Positions 16,782-25,147 are shown, counted from the stretch's first letter. The stretch: 33,843 nucleotides of DNA from Treponema sp. (GCA_016283615.1 JAEENG010000017.1:1-33843), one strand, 5' to 3'. The notes: generated by a model from the letters alone, not told the origin. Made by a program: numbers and translations.

Positions 16782-19700
16782 CTATTTATACAACTCAATA
16801 AGCTTCTGCAGGTGAACGAATCTTGCTTTAGCAGCTTCTTCGTTTCTGTCGAAGAGAACTTTAGCGCGTTCAGGGAACTTACGTGTAAGTGCCGAGTAGC
16901 GTGTTTCGTTGTTAAGGAATGCCTGGTAAGTTCCGTCGCCTTCTTTTGAAGTAAGGGTGAACGGATTCTTGCCTTCTGCTTTAAGGGCAGGGTTGAAGCT
17001 GAAGAGGTTCCAGTAACCAGCCTTAACAGCAGCTTTCATTTCGTCCTGACAGTGGTTCATACCGCCCTTAACGCCATGAAGTTCACATGGAGCGTAGCCG
17101 ATGATGAGTGAAGGACCATTGTAAGCTTCTGCTTCCTGAATAACCTTGAGGGCCTGTGCAGGGTTAGCACCGAGGGCAATCTGTCCAACGTATACATAAC
17201 CGTAGCTCATAGCGATTTCAGAAAGGGATTTTTTGCCCATTTCCTTACCGGCAGCAGCGAACTGACAAACTTCACCGATGTTTGAAGCCTTAGATGCCTG
17301 TCCACCTGTATTTGAGTACATTTCTGTATCGAATACCATAACGTTGATGTTTTCGCCTGAAGCAAGAACGTGGTCGAGACCGCCGAAACCGATATCGTAA
17401 GCCCATCCGTCACCACCGAAGATCCATACAGATTTCTTAGAGAGGTAAGCTTTCTTTTCCAGGATTTCTTTTGCTTCTGCCGAACCGTCTTTTTCCAGAG
17501 CTGCAATAAGGGCTTCAGCTGCAGGAGCATTTTCCTTTGTGCTGTCCTTTGTAGCCATGAAAGCGTCAATTGCTTCTTTGAGAGCGCCTGAAGCGTTCAT
17601 TGCATTAAGCTTTTCGATAAGACCGTCGCGGATATATTTCTGGCCTGAGTACATACCGAGACCATGTTCAGCGTTGTCTTCAAAGAGTGAGTTAGCCCAT
17701 GCAGGACCTTTCTTTGAATCCTTGTTGATTGTATATGGTGCTGTTGCAGCAGGACCACCCCAGATTGAAGAACAGCCTGTAGCATTTGAAATGTACATGT
17801 GTTCGCCGAAGAGCTGAGTGATTAAGCGTGCATAAGAAGTTTCTGCACAGCCTGCACATGAACCAGAGAATTCAAGGAGCGGCTGGTTGAACTGACTTCC
17901 CTTAACTGTGTTGTCGCCGAAGCCTGAATCTGCTTTCTTTGAAACGTTTGCAACGAGATAGTTCCATGCCGGCTGTTCTGAAAGGCGTGATTCCTGTGGA
18001 ACCATTGTAAGTGCCTGAACAGGACAAACTGTTGTACATTCGCCACAACCCATACAGTCAAGCGGTGAAACAGAAAGTGTGAACTTGTATTTGCCTGCCT
18101 TTGGCTTGAGGTCAACTGCTTTTCCGCCGTTCTTTTCAACTTCAGCTGCTTCTGCATCTGTAAGGAGGTATGGGCGGATTGTTGCGTGTGAACAAACGAA
18201 TGCACAGTTGTTACACTGAATACATTTTTCTGAATCCCACTGCGGAACGTTAACTGCAGTACCGCGTTTTTCGTAAGCAGAAGCTCCCAGCTGGAACTGA
18301 CCGTCTGCAATGTCCTTGAATGCTGATACAGGAAGATTGTCACCGTCCATGAGGGCGATAGGGTTCATGAGTTTTTCTACCATTTCTACAGTAGCTTTTT
18401 CACCCTTAAGGGCAGGTTTAGCTGCATCCGGAGCCGGGTTCTTCCATGAAGCAGGAATCTTAACTTCGTGGAGAGCACCTGCACCCTGGTCGATAGCCTG
18501 ACAGTTCATGTCTACAACGTCCTGACCTTTCTTAGAGAATTTAGCAACAACCTTTTCTTTCATGTAGCTGATTGCTTCTTCTGCAGGGAGAACGTTTGCA
18601 AGCTTGAAGAATGCTGACTGAAGAACTGTAGAAGTGCGTTTTCCGAGACCGATTTTTGTTGCGATATCAACAGCGTCTACAGTGTAAACTTTGATGTTGT
18701 GGTCAGCGATGTATTTCTTTGATTCAGCAGGAAGGTGCTTGTCCAGTTCTTCATCAGACCACTGGCAGTTGATGAGGAATGTACCGCCGTCCTTAACATC
18801 CTGAACCATCTTGTAGCCCTTGATGATGTAAGACTGGTTGTGACATGCAACAAGGTCAGCCTGGTTGATGTAGTATGGTGAGCGGATCGGTTTGTCACCA
18901 AAGCGGAGGTGAGAAATTGTGATACCGCCTGTTTTTTTAGAGTCATACTGGAAGTATGCCTGAATGTATTTGTCTGTGTGGTCACCGATGATTTTTGTAG
19001 AGTCTTTGTTTGCACCTACAGTGCCGTCACCGCCGATACCCCAGAATTTACATTCAACTGTACCTTCAGCAGATGTGATTGGAGCCGGTTTAACTTCCGG
19101 AAGTGAGAGGTTTGTAACATCATCAACAATTCCCAGAGTAAAGCGTGGTTTAGGATCTTTTTTAGCAAGTTCTGTGTAAACAGCGAATACTGAGCTTGGA
19201 GGTGTATCTTTTGAACCGAGACCGTAGCGGCCGCCTGAAAGAACAACGTCGTTAAGACCAGCTTCGCGGAGAGTTGCTGCAACATCCAGGAAGAGTGGTT
19301 CACCCAGAGAGCCCGGTTCCTTTGTGCGGTCGAGAACTGCAACCTTTTTAGCTGTTTTAGGGAGTTTTTCAAGGAATTTTGCAGATACCCAAGGTCTGTA
19401 GAGGTGAACCTTGATAAGTCCGACTTTTTCACCTTTCTTTGTAAGGTAGTCGATAACTTCTTCTGCAACATCACAGATTGAACCCATTGCAACGATTACG
19501 CGGTCTGCATCTTTTGCACCGTAGTAGTCGAAAAGGCCGTAGTTTGTGCCCAGCTTTTTGTTAATTTTGTCGATGTATTTTTCAACAATTGCAGGAAGTG
19601 CATCATATGTTGAGTTACATGCTTCGCGGTGCTGGAAGAATACGTCACCGTTTTCGTGTGAACCGCGCATAGCAGGATGTTCAGGATTTAATGCATGGTC

Positions 19701-20312
19701 ACGGAATGCTTTTACTGCATCCATGTTTACCATTTCTTTAAGATCTGCATAATCCCATGTTTCGATTTTCTGAATTTCGTGTGAAGTACGGAAACCGTCA
19801 AAGAAGTTGATGAATGCAACTTTGCCTTCCAGGGCTGCAAGGTGTGCAACCGGAGCCAGGTCCATAACTTCCTGTGGGTTTGATTCAGCGAACATAGCAG
19901 CACCTGTCTGACGGCAGGCATAAACGTCTGAATGATCACCGAAGATGTTCAAAGACTGTGTAGCAACACAGCGTGCAGCAACATGGAATACACAAGGGAG
20001 CTGTTCAGCAGCAATCTTGTACATGTTAGGAATCATCAGGAGAAGACCCTGTGAAGCTGTAAATGTAGTAGTAAGTGCACCAGATGCAAGTGAACCGTGA
20101 ACTGTACCTGCGGCACCGGCTTCTGATTCCATTTCGATAACCTTTACTTTGTTACCGAAGATGTTTTTCTGACCACTTGCAGACCAGTTATCAACCCAGT
20201 CAGCCATTGGTGATGACGGAGTGATTGGATAAATACCGGCAACTTCTGTAAAGGCATAAGCAACGTGTGCGGCAGCCTGGTTACCATCCATAGACTGTTT
20301 CTTTCTGGACAT
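16782..20312 (-). CDS. nifJ: Pyruvate:ferredoxin (flavodoxin) oxidoreductase
   Basis: Single-chain PFOR converting pyruvate and CoA to acetyl-CoA, CO2 and reduced ferredoxin, the central energy step of many anaerobes. At 1176 aa it has the complete fused order: pyruvate/TPP pyrimidine-binding domain (MDGNQAAAHVAYAFTEVAGIYPITPSSPM), transketolase-like domain II, a gamma domain (FWGIGGDGTVGANK), two 4Fe-4S ferredoxin motifs (CIQCNNCAFVC and CMGCGECTTVC), and the C-terminal TPP domain (SGSCAGCAETSYARL with the proximal cluster cysteine, TGCSSIWGG, IFGGDGWAYDIGFGGLDHV). AGGAGG is 7 nt upstream of the ATG. It is divergent from dfx, and a hairpin lies about 75 bp past the stop. No missing catalytic region is apparent. 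Confidence 0.97.
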   Translation of the reverse strand: MSRKKQSMDGNQAAAHVAYAFTEVAGIYPITPSSPMADWVDNWSASGQKNIFGNKVKVIEMESEAGAAGTVHGSLASGALTTTFTASQGLLLMIPNMYKIAAEQLPCVFHVAARCVATQSLNIFGDHSDVYACRQTGAAMFAESNPQEVMDLAPVAHLAALEGKVAFINFFDGFRTSHEIQKIETWDYADLKEMVNMDAVKAFRDHALNPEHPAMRGSHENGDVFFQHREACNSTYDALPAIVEKYIDKINKKLGTNYGLFDYYGAKDADRVIVAMGSICDVAEEVIDYLTKKGEKVGLIKVHLYRPWVSAKFLEKLPKTAKKVAVLDRTKEPGSLGEPLFLDVAATLREAGLNDVVLSGGRYGLGSKDTPPSSVFAVYTELAKKDPKPRFTLGIVDDVTNLSLPEVKPAPITSAEGTVECKFWGIGGDGTVGANKDSTKIIGDHTDKYIQAYFQYDSKKTGGITISHLRFGDKPIRSPYYINQADLVACHNQSYIIKGYKMVQDVKDGGTFLINCQWSDEELDKHLPAESKKYIADHNIKVYTVDAVDIATKIGLGKRTSTVLQSAFFKLANVLPAEEAISYMKEKVVAKFSKKGQDVVDMNCQAIDQGAGALHEVKIPASWKNPAPDAAKPALKGEKATVEMVEKLMNPIALMDGDNLPVSAFKDIADGQFQLGASAYEKRGTAVNVPQWDSEKCIQCNNCAFVCSHATIRPYLLTDAEAAEVEKNGGKAVDLKPKAGKYKFTLSVSPLDCMGCGECTTVCPVQALTMVPQESRLSEQPAWNYLVANVSKKADSGFGDNTVKGSQFNQPLLEFSGSCAGCAETSYARLITQLFGEHMYISNATGCSSIWGGPAATAPYTINKDSKKGPAWANSLFEDNAEHGLGMYSGQKYIRDGLIEKLNAMNASGALKEAIDAFMATKDSTKENAPAAEALIAALEKDGSAEAKEILEKKAYLSKKSVWIFGGDGWAYDIGFGGLDHVLASGENINVMVFDTEMYSNTGGQASKASNIGEVCQFAAAGKEMGKKSLSEIAMSYGYVYVGQIALGANPAQALKVIQEAEAYNGPSLIIGYAPCELHGVKGGMNHCQDEMKAAVKAGYWNLFSFNPALKAEGKNPFTLTSKEGDGTYQAFLNNETRYSALTRKFPERAKVLFDRNEEAAKARFVHLQKLIELYK

Positions 20313-20344
20313 TTTGTCCTCCTATATAGAAAATCGATACAAAA

Positions 20345-20370
20345 GAAAACGCATGAGAATTTACGTTTTC
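20345..20370 (-). promoter_or_regulatory. Leader hairpin of nifJ
   Basis: GAAAACG and CGTTTTC form a 7-bp stem with a 12-nt loop in the predicted nifJ leader, about 20 nt before the SD. It might affect mRNA stability or translation. No known riboswitch is recognised. Confidence 0.3.
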
Positions 20371-20400
20371 CTTAAAGTAGATTATTTTGTTATTGTCTCT

Positions 20401-20429
20401 AGAATACTCCGAATACGCAATTTTCACAA
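20401..20429 (-). promoter_or_regulatory. nifJ promoter
   Basis: Minus strand TTGTGA, 17-bp spacer, TATTCT (4 of 6 in each box), predicting a leader of about 80 nt with a strong SD. Confidence 0.4.
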
Positions 20430-20515
20430 GGGTTTTTAATTCTTTAAACACCTGACGGACATCAAAACAACACTATTTTTATTCAAGATTATTGTTATAT
20501 TAGGATTTTTGAACC

Positions 20516-20544
20516 TTACAACAAAACTGCATTCATGCTATAAA
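20516..20544 (+). promoter_or_regulatory. dfx promoter
   Basis: TTACAA, 17-bp spacer, extended -10 TGC-TATAAA. The predicted leader is about 40 nt and contains the GGAGG site. No clear PerR box is seen. Confidence 0.5.
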
Positions 20545-20591
20545 GAAATAAACACCCCTCGCATTTGCGAAAATATACGGAGGTACATAAG

Positions 20592-20969
20592 ATGAATATT
20601 CAATTCTTTGTTTGCAAAAAATGTCAGAAAATCGCAGTTATCGTAAAACCGTCTTCATGCCCTACAGTTTGCTGCGGCGACGAAATGGTTGAACTCAAAG
20701 CTGCCAGCACGGACGGAGCAACAGAAAAACACGTTCCTGTCATCACGGTAAACGGACAGACAGTAAATGTGGCAGTTGGTTCAGTTGACCACCCTATGCT
20801 CCCGGAACACTATATTGAATGGATCCTTCTCCAAACCGACAAAGGAATCCAGAAAAAAACCCTGGAACCGGGCCAGCCGCCAAAAGCCGACTTTGCCCTC
20901 CTTCCGGATGAAAAGGTCGTAGCCGCCTACGAATACTGTAACCTCCACAGATTGTGGAAGAGCAACTAA
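20592..20969 (+). CDS. dfx: Desulfoferrodoxin (superoxide reductase, two-iron type)
   Basis: Reduces superoxide to peroxide without releasing oxygen, a standard anaerobe defence. I start at 20592, where GGAGG is well placed, giving 125 aa, the usual length. The N-terminal desulforedoxin-like centre I has four cysteines, Cys8 and Cys11 (CKKC) plus Cys27-Cys28 (CCGDEM). Catalytic centre II has Glu46-His47 (EKHVPVI), His67 (DHPM), His73 (EHYIEWI), Cys116 and His119 (CNLH), which fit the known His4-Cys iron site. The well-known T. pallidum protein lacks the centre I cysteines, so this one is the fuller form. It is divergent from nifJ, whose clusters it would protect, and is followed by a strong terminator. 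Confidence 0.95.
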   Translation: MNIQFFVCKKCQKIAVIVKPSSCPTVCCGDEMVELKAASTDGATEKHVPVITVNGQTVNVAVGSVDHPMLPEHYIEWILLQTDKGIQKKTLEPGQPPKADFALLPDEKVVAAYEYCNLHRLWKSN

Positions 20970-21011
20970 AAAAAACGCCGGCTCCACGCAAATTGTGGAA
21001 CCGGCGTTTTT
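20968..21011. terminator. Terminator of dfx
   Basis: Long stem AAAAACGCCGG/CCGGCGTTTTT extended by TCCAC/GTGGA, loop GCAAATT, and a T-run on both strands. It begins at the dfx stop and could also serve carB read from the other side. The 59 bp between it and carB hold nothing evident. Confidence 0.85.
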
Positions 21012-21070
21012 GCACTAATTTCCAAGGTGCACGCGAGTTTTAATGTATAAACTCGCATGCTTGATGAGCG

Positions 21071-24000
21071 TTAGCGAATCAACGCATGGTACTCTTGCAG
21101 AGACTTAACCCCGCCTTCACCACCGTTGCCGTTCTTAACTGCTGCAATTCCCTGAACGGCTGCAACTGCTCCGGCAAGTGTTGTAATATATGGAACCTTG
21201 TACTTAAGGCAAACCTTGCGGATTGTCTTGCGGTCTTCGGCGTAATTGCGTTTTGCCTTTGGTGTATTGATTACCAGGCAAACTTCCTTGTTCATAATTA
21301 CGTCTACTACGTCTGGACGACCACCGCCGATTTTGTTAACGAGGTCACATTTGATTCCATTTGCATTGTAGAAGTCAGCAGTTCCCTGTGTTCCGCAGAG
21401 TGTAAAGCCGAGGTCTTTGAGTGTTTTACCAATCATCAATACCTGGTCTTTCTGACCTTCCTTGTTGCTGAGGCTGATAAGTACCTTTTTGTTTTCCCAT
21501 GCAGCCGGTGCGTGTGGAAGTTCACTTCCAGCAGCTTCCTGTGATTTATAGAATGCGAGAGGGAAGTTTTCTGCAAGACCGAGAACTTCACCTGTTGAAC
21601 GCATTTCAGGTCCGAGGATCGGGTCAACTCCCGGGAAGCGTGCCCATGGAAGAACTGCTTCTTTTGCTCCGTGGTAAGGAATTACCTTTTCCTTGAGGCC
21701 GAGAGATTCAAGAGATTCACCAAGCATCATGCGTGTTGCAAGACGTGCCATCTGTGTATCACAAACCTTTGATACGAGCGGAACTGTGCGGCTTGCACGA
21801 GGGTTAGCTTCAATTACGTAAACCTTTCCGTCTTCAATTGCGTACTGCATGTTCATCAAACCGCAAACGTGGAGGCTCTCTGCAATCTTCTTTGTATATT
21901 CTTTGATTGTATCCAGATTGTTTTTTGGAATGTTAACCGGTGGAAGTACACAGGCAGAGTCACCAGAGTGAACACCTGCAAGTTCTACGTGTTCCATAAC
22001 AGCCGGAATGTATACGTGTGTGCTGTCTGCCAACGCATCAGCTTCACATTCAAGGGCGTTCTTAAGGAAGCGGTCGATAAGAAGAGGACGGTCAGGAGTT
22101 ACACCAACTGCCTTTTCAACGTATTCCTTCAAAGTTGGTTCATCATAGATTACTTCCATTCCCCGGCCACCGAGAACGAATGAAGGACGAATCATAATCG
22201 GATAACCGATTTTGTCTGCACAGGCCTTTGCTTCGGCAAAGTCGATTGCCATTCCGCTTTCAGGCATCGGGATTTCAAGTTTTTCCATCATGTGGCGGAA
22301 GAGGTCGCGGTCTTCTGCGATATCAATTGAATCAATTGAAGTACCGAGAATGTTTACGCCGTTTTCCTGAAGTTCCCGGGCAATGTTGAGCGGAGTCTGG
22401 CCGCCAAACTGAACGATAACACCGAAAGGCTTTTCCTTTTCGTAAATCTGAAGAACATCTTCTGTAGTAACTGGTTCAAAGTAAAGTTTGTCAGAAGTAT
22501 CGTAGTCTGTAGAAACTGTTTCCGGGTTACAGTTAACGATGATTGTTTCGTAACCCAGTTCCTTGAGCTGCATTGCGGCGTGGCAGCAGCAGTAGTCAAA
22601 TTCAATACCCTGACCGATTCTGTTTGGACCACCGCCCAGAATCATGACCTTCTTCTTGTTGTCAGTTGCAACGCTCTTATCTTCGCAGTTATATGTTGAA
22701 TAGTAGTAGTTTGCGTTTTCAACACCGCTTACCGGAACAGCGAGCCAGCCTTCCTTGATGCCCAGTTCGTTGCGGCGCTTGCGGATGTCTTTTTCTGCAA
22801 CCTTAAGAATTTTAGAAAGATATTTGTCTGAGAAACCGTCTTTTTTAGCCTGAATCAAAAGCTTGTCTTCCGGAACGCGTCCAGGATTTTTGAGCATTTC
22901 TTCTTCAAGGTCAACGAGTTCCTTCATCTGTTCGAGGAAGTACATCTTAACATAGGTAATGTCGTGAAGTTTTTCCAGAGAAACTCCCTTGCGGATTGCT
23001 TCGTACAACTGGAAATATCTTTCTGAACTTGCAGTTTTGAGCATTTCGCAAAGTTCATCAGCTGATTTTTTGTTAAAGTCTTTTGCAAAACCAAGACCTG
23101 AGCGGCCGTTTTCAAGACCACGGATAGCCTTCTGGAAAGTTTCCTTGAAAGTTTTACCGATAGCCATTACTTCACCAACGGCTTTCATTGAAGTACCCAG
23201 TGAGTCTTCTGCACCACGGAATTTTTCGAATGCCCAGCGTGCAAATTTAAGAACTACGTAATCTCCGTCCGGAGCTCCGCCCGGAGTATATTTTTCAAGT
23301 GTTCCGTCACGCCAGTACGGAATTTCGTCCAGTGTAAGTCCTGAAGCGAGTTTTGCAGAAATCAAAGCGATTGGGAAACCAGTAGCCTTAGAAGCAAGTG
23401 CTGAAGAACGTGATGTACGTGGGTTGATTTCGATAATTACAACTTCGCCTGTTTTAGGGTTGTGTGCAAACTGAACGTTAGTTCCGCCGATAACACCGAT
23501 TGATTCAACAATCTTGAATGCCATTGCCTTGAGTTTTTCTTCAAGTGCCTTGTCGATTGTCATGAAAGGTGCAGAACAGAAAGAGTCACCTGTATGAACA
23601 CCAACAGCGTCGATGTTTTCGATAAAACAGATTGCAACCATCTGGTTTTTCTTGTCGCGTACAACTTCAACTTCAAGTTCTTCCCAGCCAAGAATTGACT
23701 GTTCAATAAGACACTGGTGAGTCATTGAAAGGTCGAGACCGTTGGAAACGATTGTGCGGAGCTCTTCAACATTGTAGCAGAAACCGCCGCCCTGGCCGCC
23801 CATTGTGTAAGCCGGACGAACTACAAGCGGGAATCCGATTTCGCCTGCAATTTTTTCTGCACCTTCAACAGTGTGACAAATGTCAGATTTTGGAGTTGCA
23901 ATGCCGAGTTTCTGCATTGTTTCCTTAAAGATTTCGCGGTCTTCACCACGTTCGATAGCATCCAGGTTTACACCGATAACCTGAACGCCGTACTTTTCAA

Positions 24001-24319
24001 GAACGCCGGCCTTGTTCAATTCCATAGCCATGTTCAAACCGGTCTGTCCGCCGAGGTTTGGCAAAAGTGCATCCGGGCGTTCCTTTTCGATAATCTGAGA
24101 AAGACGCTCAACATTAAGCGGCTCAATATAAGTAGCGTCGGCCATAACCGGGTCAGTCATAATTGTAGCCGGGTTTGAGTTTACCAGTACAATTTTGTAA
24201 CCCTCTTCACGCAGAGCCTTACAAGCCTGTGTTCCCGAATAGTCAAATTCACATGCCTGTCCAATGACAATCGGTCCCGAACCGATAATCATAACCTTGT
24301 TGATGTCTGTTCTTTTCAT
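21071..24319 (-). CDS. carB: Carbamoyl-phosphate synthase large chain
   Basis: Makes carbamoyl phosphate for arginine and pyrimidine synthesis, using ammonia passed from the CarA glutaminase subunit. It contains two homologous ATP-grasp halves: the first opens with MIIGSGPIVIGQACEFDYSG and contains RPAYTMGGQGGG; the second opens with MILGGGPNRIGQGIEFDYCC and contains RPSFVLGGRGMEV. The C-terminal MGS-like allosteric domain covers about the last 140 residues. I start at 24319 (MKRTDINKV) because AAGGAG lies 8 nt upstream; the extra 35 residues in the ORF track translate the dispersed repeat. The product is 1082 aa, a normal length. carA is not adjacent, so subunits are encoded apart. Transcription may enter from the KilA-N gene through the repeat. 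Confidence 0.97.
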   Translation of the reverse strand: MKRTDINKVMIIGSGPIVIGQACEFDYSGTQACKALREEGYKIVLVNSNPATIMTDPVMADATYIEPLNVERLSQIIEKERPDALLPNLGGQTGLNMAMELNKAGVLEKYGVQVIGVNLDAIERGEDREIFKETMQKLGIATPKSDICHTVEGAEKIAGEIGFPLVVRPAYTMGGQGGGFCYNVEELRTIVSNGLDLSMTHQCLIEQSILGWEELEVEVVRDKKNQMVAICFIENIDAVGVHTGDSFCSAPFMTIDKALEEKLKAMAFKIVESIGVIGGTNVQFAHNPKTGEVVIIEINPRTSRSSALASKATGFPIALISAKLASGLTLDEIPYWRDGTLEKYTPGGAPDGDYVVLKFARWAFEKFRGAEDSLGTSMKAVGEVMAIGKTFKETFQKAIRGLENGRSGLGFAKDFNKKSADELCEMLKTASSERYFQLYEAIRKGVSLEKLHDITYVKMYFLEQMKELVDLEEEMLKNPGRVPEDKLLIQAKKDGFSDKYLSKILKVAEKDIRKRRNELGIKEGWLAVPVSGVENANYYYSTYNCEDKSVATDNKKKVMILGGGPNRIGQGIEFDYCCCHAAMQLKELGYETIIVNCNPETVSTDYDTSDKLYFEPVTTEDVLQIYEKEKPFGVIVQFGGQTPLNIARELQENGVNILGTSIDSIDIAEDRDLFRHMMEKLEIPMPESGMAIDFAEAKACADKIGYPIMIRPSFVLGGRGMEVIYDEPTLKEYVEKAVGVTPDRPLLIDRFLKNALECEADALADSTHVYIPAVMEHVELAGVHSGDSACVLPPVNIPKNNLDTIKEYTKKIAESLHVCGLMNMQYAIEDGKVYVIEANPRASRTVPLVSKVCDTQMARLATRMMLGESLESLGLKEKVIPYHGAKEAVLPWARFPGVDPILGPEMRSTGEVLGLAENFPLAFYKSQEAAGSELPHAPAAWENKKVLISLSNKEGQKDQVLMIGKTLKDLGFTLCGTQGTADFYNANGIKCDLVNKIGGGRPDVVDVIMNKEVCLVINTPKAKRNYAEDRKTIRKVCLKYKVPYITTLAGAVAAVQGIAAVKNGNGGEGGVKSLQEYHALIR

Positions 24320-24352
24320 ATATCTAATACTCCTTAATAAAAACCAATTTTT

Positions 24353-24525
24353 GGGCGTTACCCTCCAGTCTGTCATTGCCCGGCTCGCTTGAAACTTTGT
24401 TGCGAATAGACCGGGCAATCCCATCCTTACGGGTCGGGCTTTTCGGGGTTCCGCTGTCGCTCCAGCCTCCTCGCTCGCTTTGCTCGCTGCGGTGGCCGCT
24501 TCGCGCCCCTACAATCCCTAACGCT
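24353..24525. repeat. Dispersed palindromic intergenic element (~173 bp)
   Basis: Bounded by short terminal inverted repeats (GCGTTA on the left, TAACGC on the right). It contains a perfect internal inverted repeat ATTGCCCGG/CCGGGCAAT and GC-rich runs such as GGGTCGGGCTTTTCGGGG and CGCTCGCTTTGCTCGCTGCG. It has no plausible coding. One end lies 3 bp past the KilA-N stop codon; the other is 33 bp before the carB start. From memory, similar sequences recur in intergenic spaces of Treponema and other gut bacteria, which would need a genome search to confirm. It fills the gap between carB and KilA-N. Confidence 0.7.
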
Positions 24526-24528
24526 TTT

Positions 24529-24879
24529 TCACTTCAACAGCTTCCTGTCTTCAACCGCTTCCAGAACCTTCATTTGCTGAATTGCAATTTTATTCAGTTC
24601 CGTAAGCCGCTCGCTCTGTTCCATCCCTTTCTGAATGAACACAGCATTCAGATTCTCCAGATAAAAGGGGTCGAATTCGACCCCTTTGAAATCGGGATTA
24701 TTCAGCATTTCCCAAAGACCTAAATACTCAAGTGTATTTTTAGAACGAAGCCAATTTTTTACAACATCTTTTGGCTCAAGAGGATTTTTCTGTCTGGCAA
24801 TGTCAGTAATGCAGATATAATCAATATCATTAACTTTGATTGTACGAATAATTGCGTCTTTGACCGTAATCTTTGCCAT
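24529..24879 (-). CDS. KilA-N domain protein with large internal deletion
   Basis: The first ~65 residues match the start of bacterial KilA-N proteins (DYICITDIA, VKNWLRSKNTLEYLGLWEMLNNPDFKGVEFD). The last ~45 match the end of the same family (LENLNAVFIQKGMEQSERLTELNKIAIQQMKVL). The middle, including the second half of the KilA-N DNA-binding domain, is absent, so the protein is 116 aa instead of roughly 260-290. The join is in frame and falls in a perfect 24-bp palindrome. A very strong ribosome site (AAGGAGGTGAT) precedes the ATG, so the shortened gene is probably still translated. It may be a decayed phage-type gene, or a shortened regulator kept in this form. Function is unknown. It lies between a terminator-bearing leader and the dispersed repeat. 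Confidence 0.8.
   Translation of the reverse strand: MAKITVKDAIIRTIKVNDIDYICITDIARQKNPLEPKDVVKNWLRSKNTLEYLGLWEMLNNPDFKGVEFDPFYLENLNAVFIQKGMEQSERLTELNKIAIQQMKVLEAVEDRKLLK
24664..24687. repeat. Perfect 24-bp palindrome at the KilA-N deletion join
   Basis: The half AAAGGGGTCGAA is followed directly by its exact reverse complement, so the two 12-base arms meet at an EcoRI-type GAATTC centre. It encodes KGVEFDPF exactly where the protein jumps from the N-terminal to the C-terminal family blocks. Confidence 0.9.
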
Positions 24880-24908
24880 TACATCACCTCCTTACAAAAG
24901 ATTTTTCC

Positions 24909-24943
24909 TAAAAAAAAGGCGAACTCTAAAAAGAATTCGCCTT
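24909..24943 (-). terminator. Rho-independent terminator in front of the KilA-N gene
   Basis: On the minus strand AAGGCGAA, a 12-nt loop, TTCGCCTT and a run of T. The T-run ends only about 16 nt before the SD of the KilA-N gene, so transcription of that gene must read through or start inside this site. Confidence 0.75.
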
Positions 24944-24948
24944 AGAAA

Positions 24949-25020
24949 TCACAAATAAAAATGAAAACCGCAAACGCAAGTTTTGAGAATCATCATGTAA
25001 TTGCACTGTTCAGTTTTCAT
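24949..25020 (-). CDS. Possible 23-codon leader ORF
   Basis: Reads MKTEQCNYMMILKTCVCGFHFYL. It starts about 5 nt after the predicted transcription start and stops 6 nt before the terminator stem. There is no SD, but several other genes here appear leaderless. It has three Cys, two Phe and two Tyr, with no run of one amino acid. It is too short to distinguish from chance on its own; position is the only argument. Confidence 0.25.
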   Translation of the reverse strand: MKTEQCNYMMILKTCVCGFHFYL

Positions 25021-25031
25021 ACTGAAACAAT

Positions 25032-25060
25032 ACTATATCAGAAATCACTTTTTCGGGCAA
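25032..25060 (-). promoter_or_regulatory. Promoter of the leader/small RNA unit
   Basis: Minus strand TTGCCC, 17-bp spacer, extended -10 TGA-TATAGT. It lies about 90 bp past the terminator of the BspA-like gene, so it is not simply part of that transcript. Confidence 0.42.
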
Positions 25061-25147
25061 TAGGGGGAATTTATGTTTTCGGCAAGAAGCCTAAGTTTCA
25101 TATCATCGGGATTTTCGCAGGAAAAATCACTTATACCTCTGGATTTG

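Larger units (their letters stand above)
24909..25025 (-). ncRNA. Candidate short leader/small RNA
   Basis: A predicted transcript of about 117 nt, from the promoter at 25032-25060 to the terminator at 24909. Its 5' end can fold TTCAGT/ACTGAA around a 6-nt loop. It could be an attenuated leader of the KilA-N gene or a free-standing small RNA. No known RNA family is recognised. Confidence 0.35.

Noticed and set aside
16054-19939. Many 60-170-aa ORFs opposite or out of frame with nifJ and the methyltransferase gene
   Set aside because: Low-complexity or Leu/Ser/Gln-rich shadows of strong coding regions.
20440-20591. PerR-type operator before dfx
   Set aside because: An AT-rich stretch with ATTATTGTTATA has only partial dyad symmetry and does not match the TTATAATNATTATAA consensus well enough.
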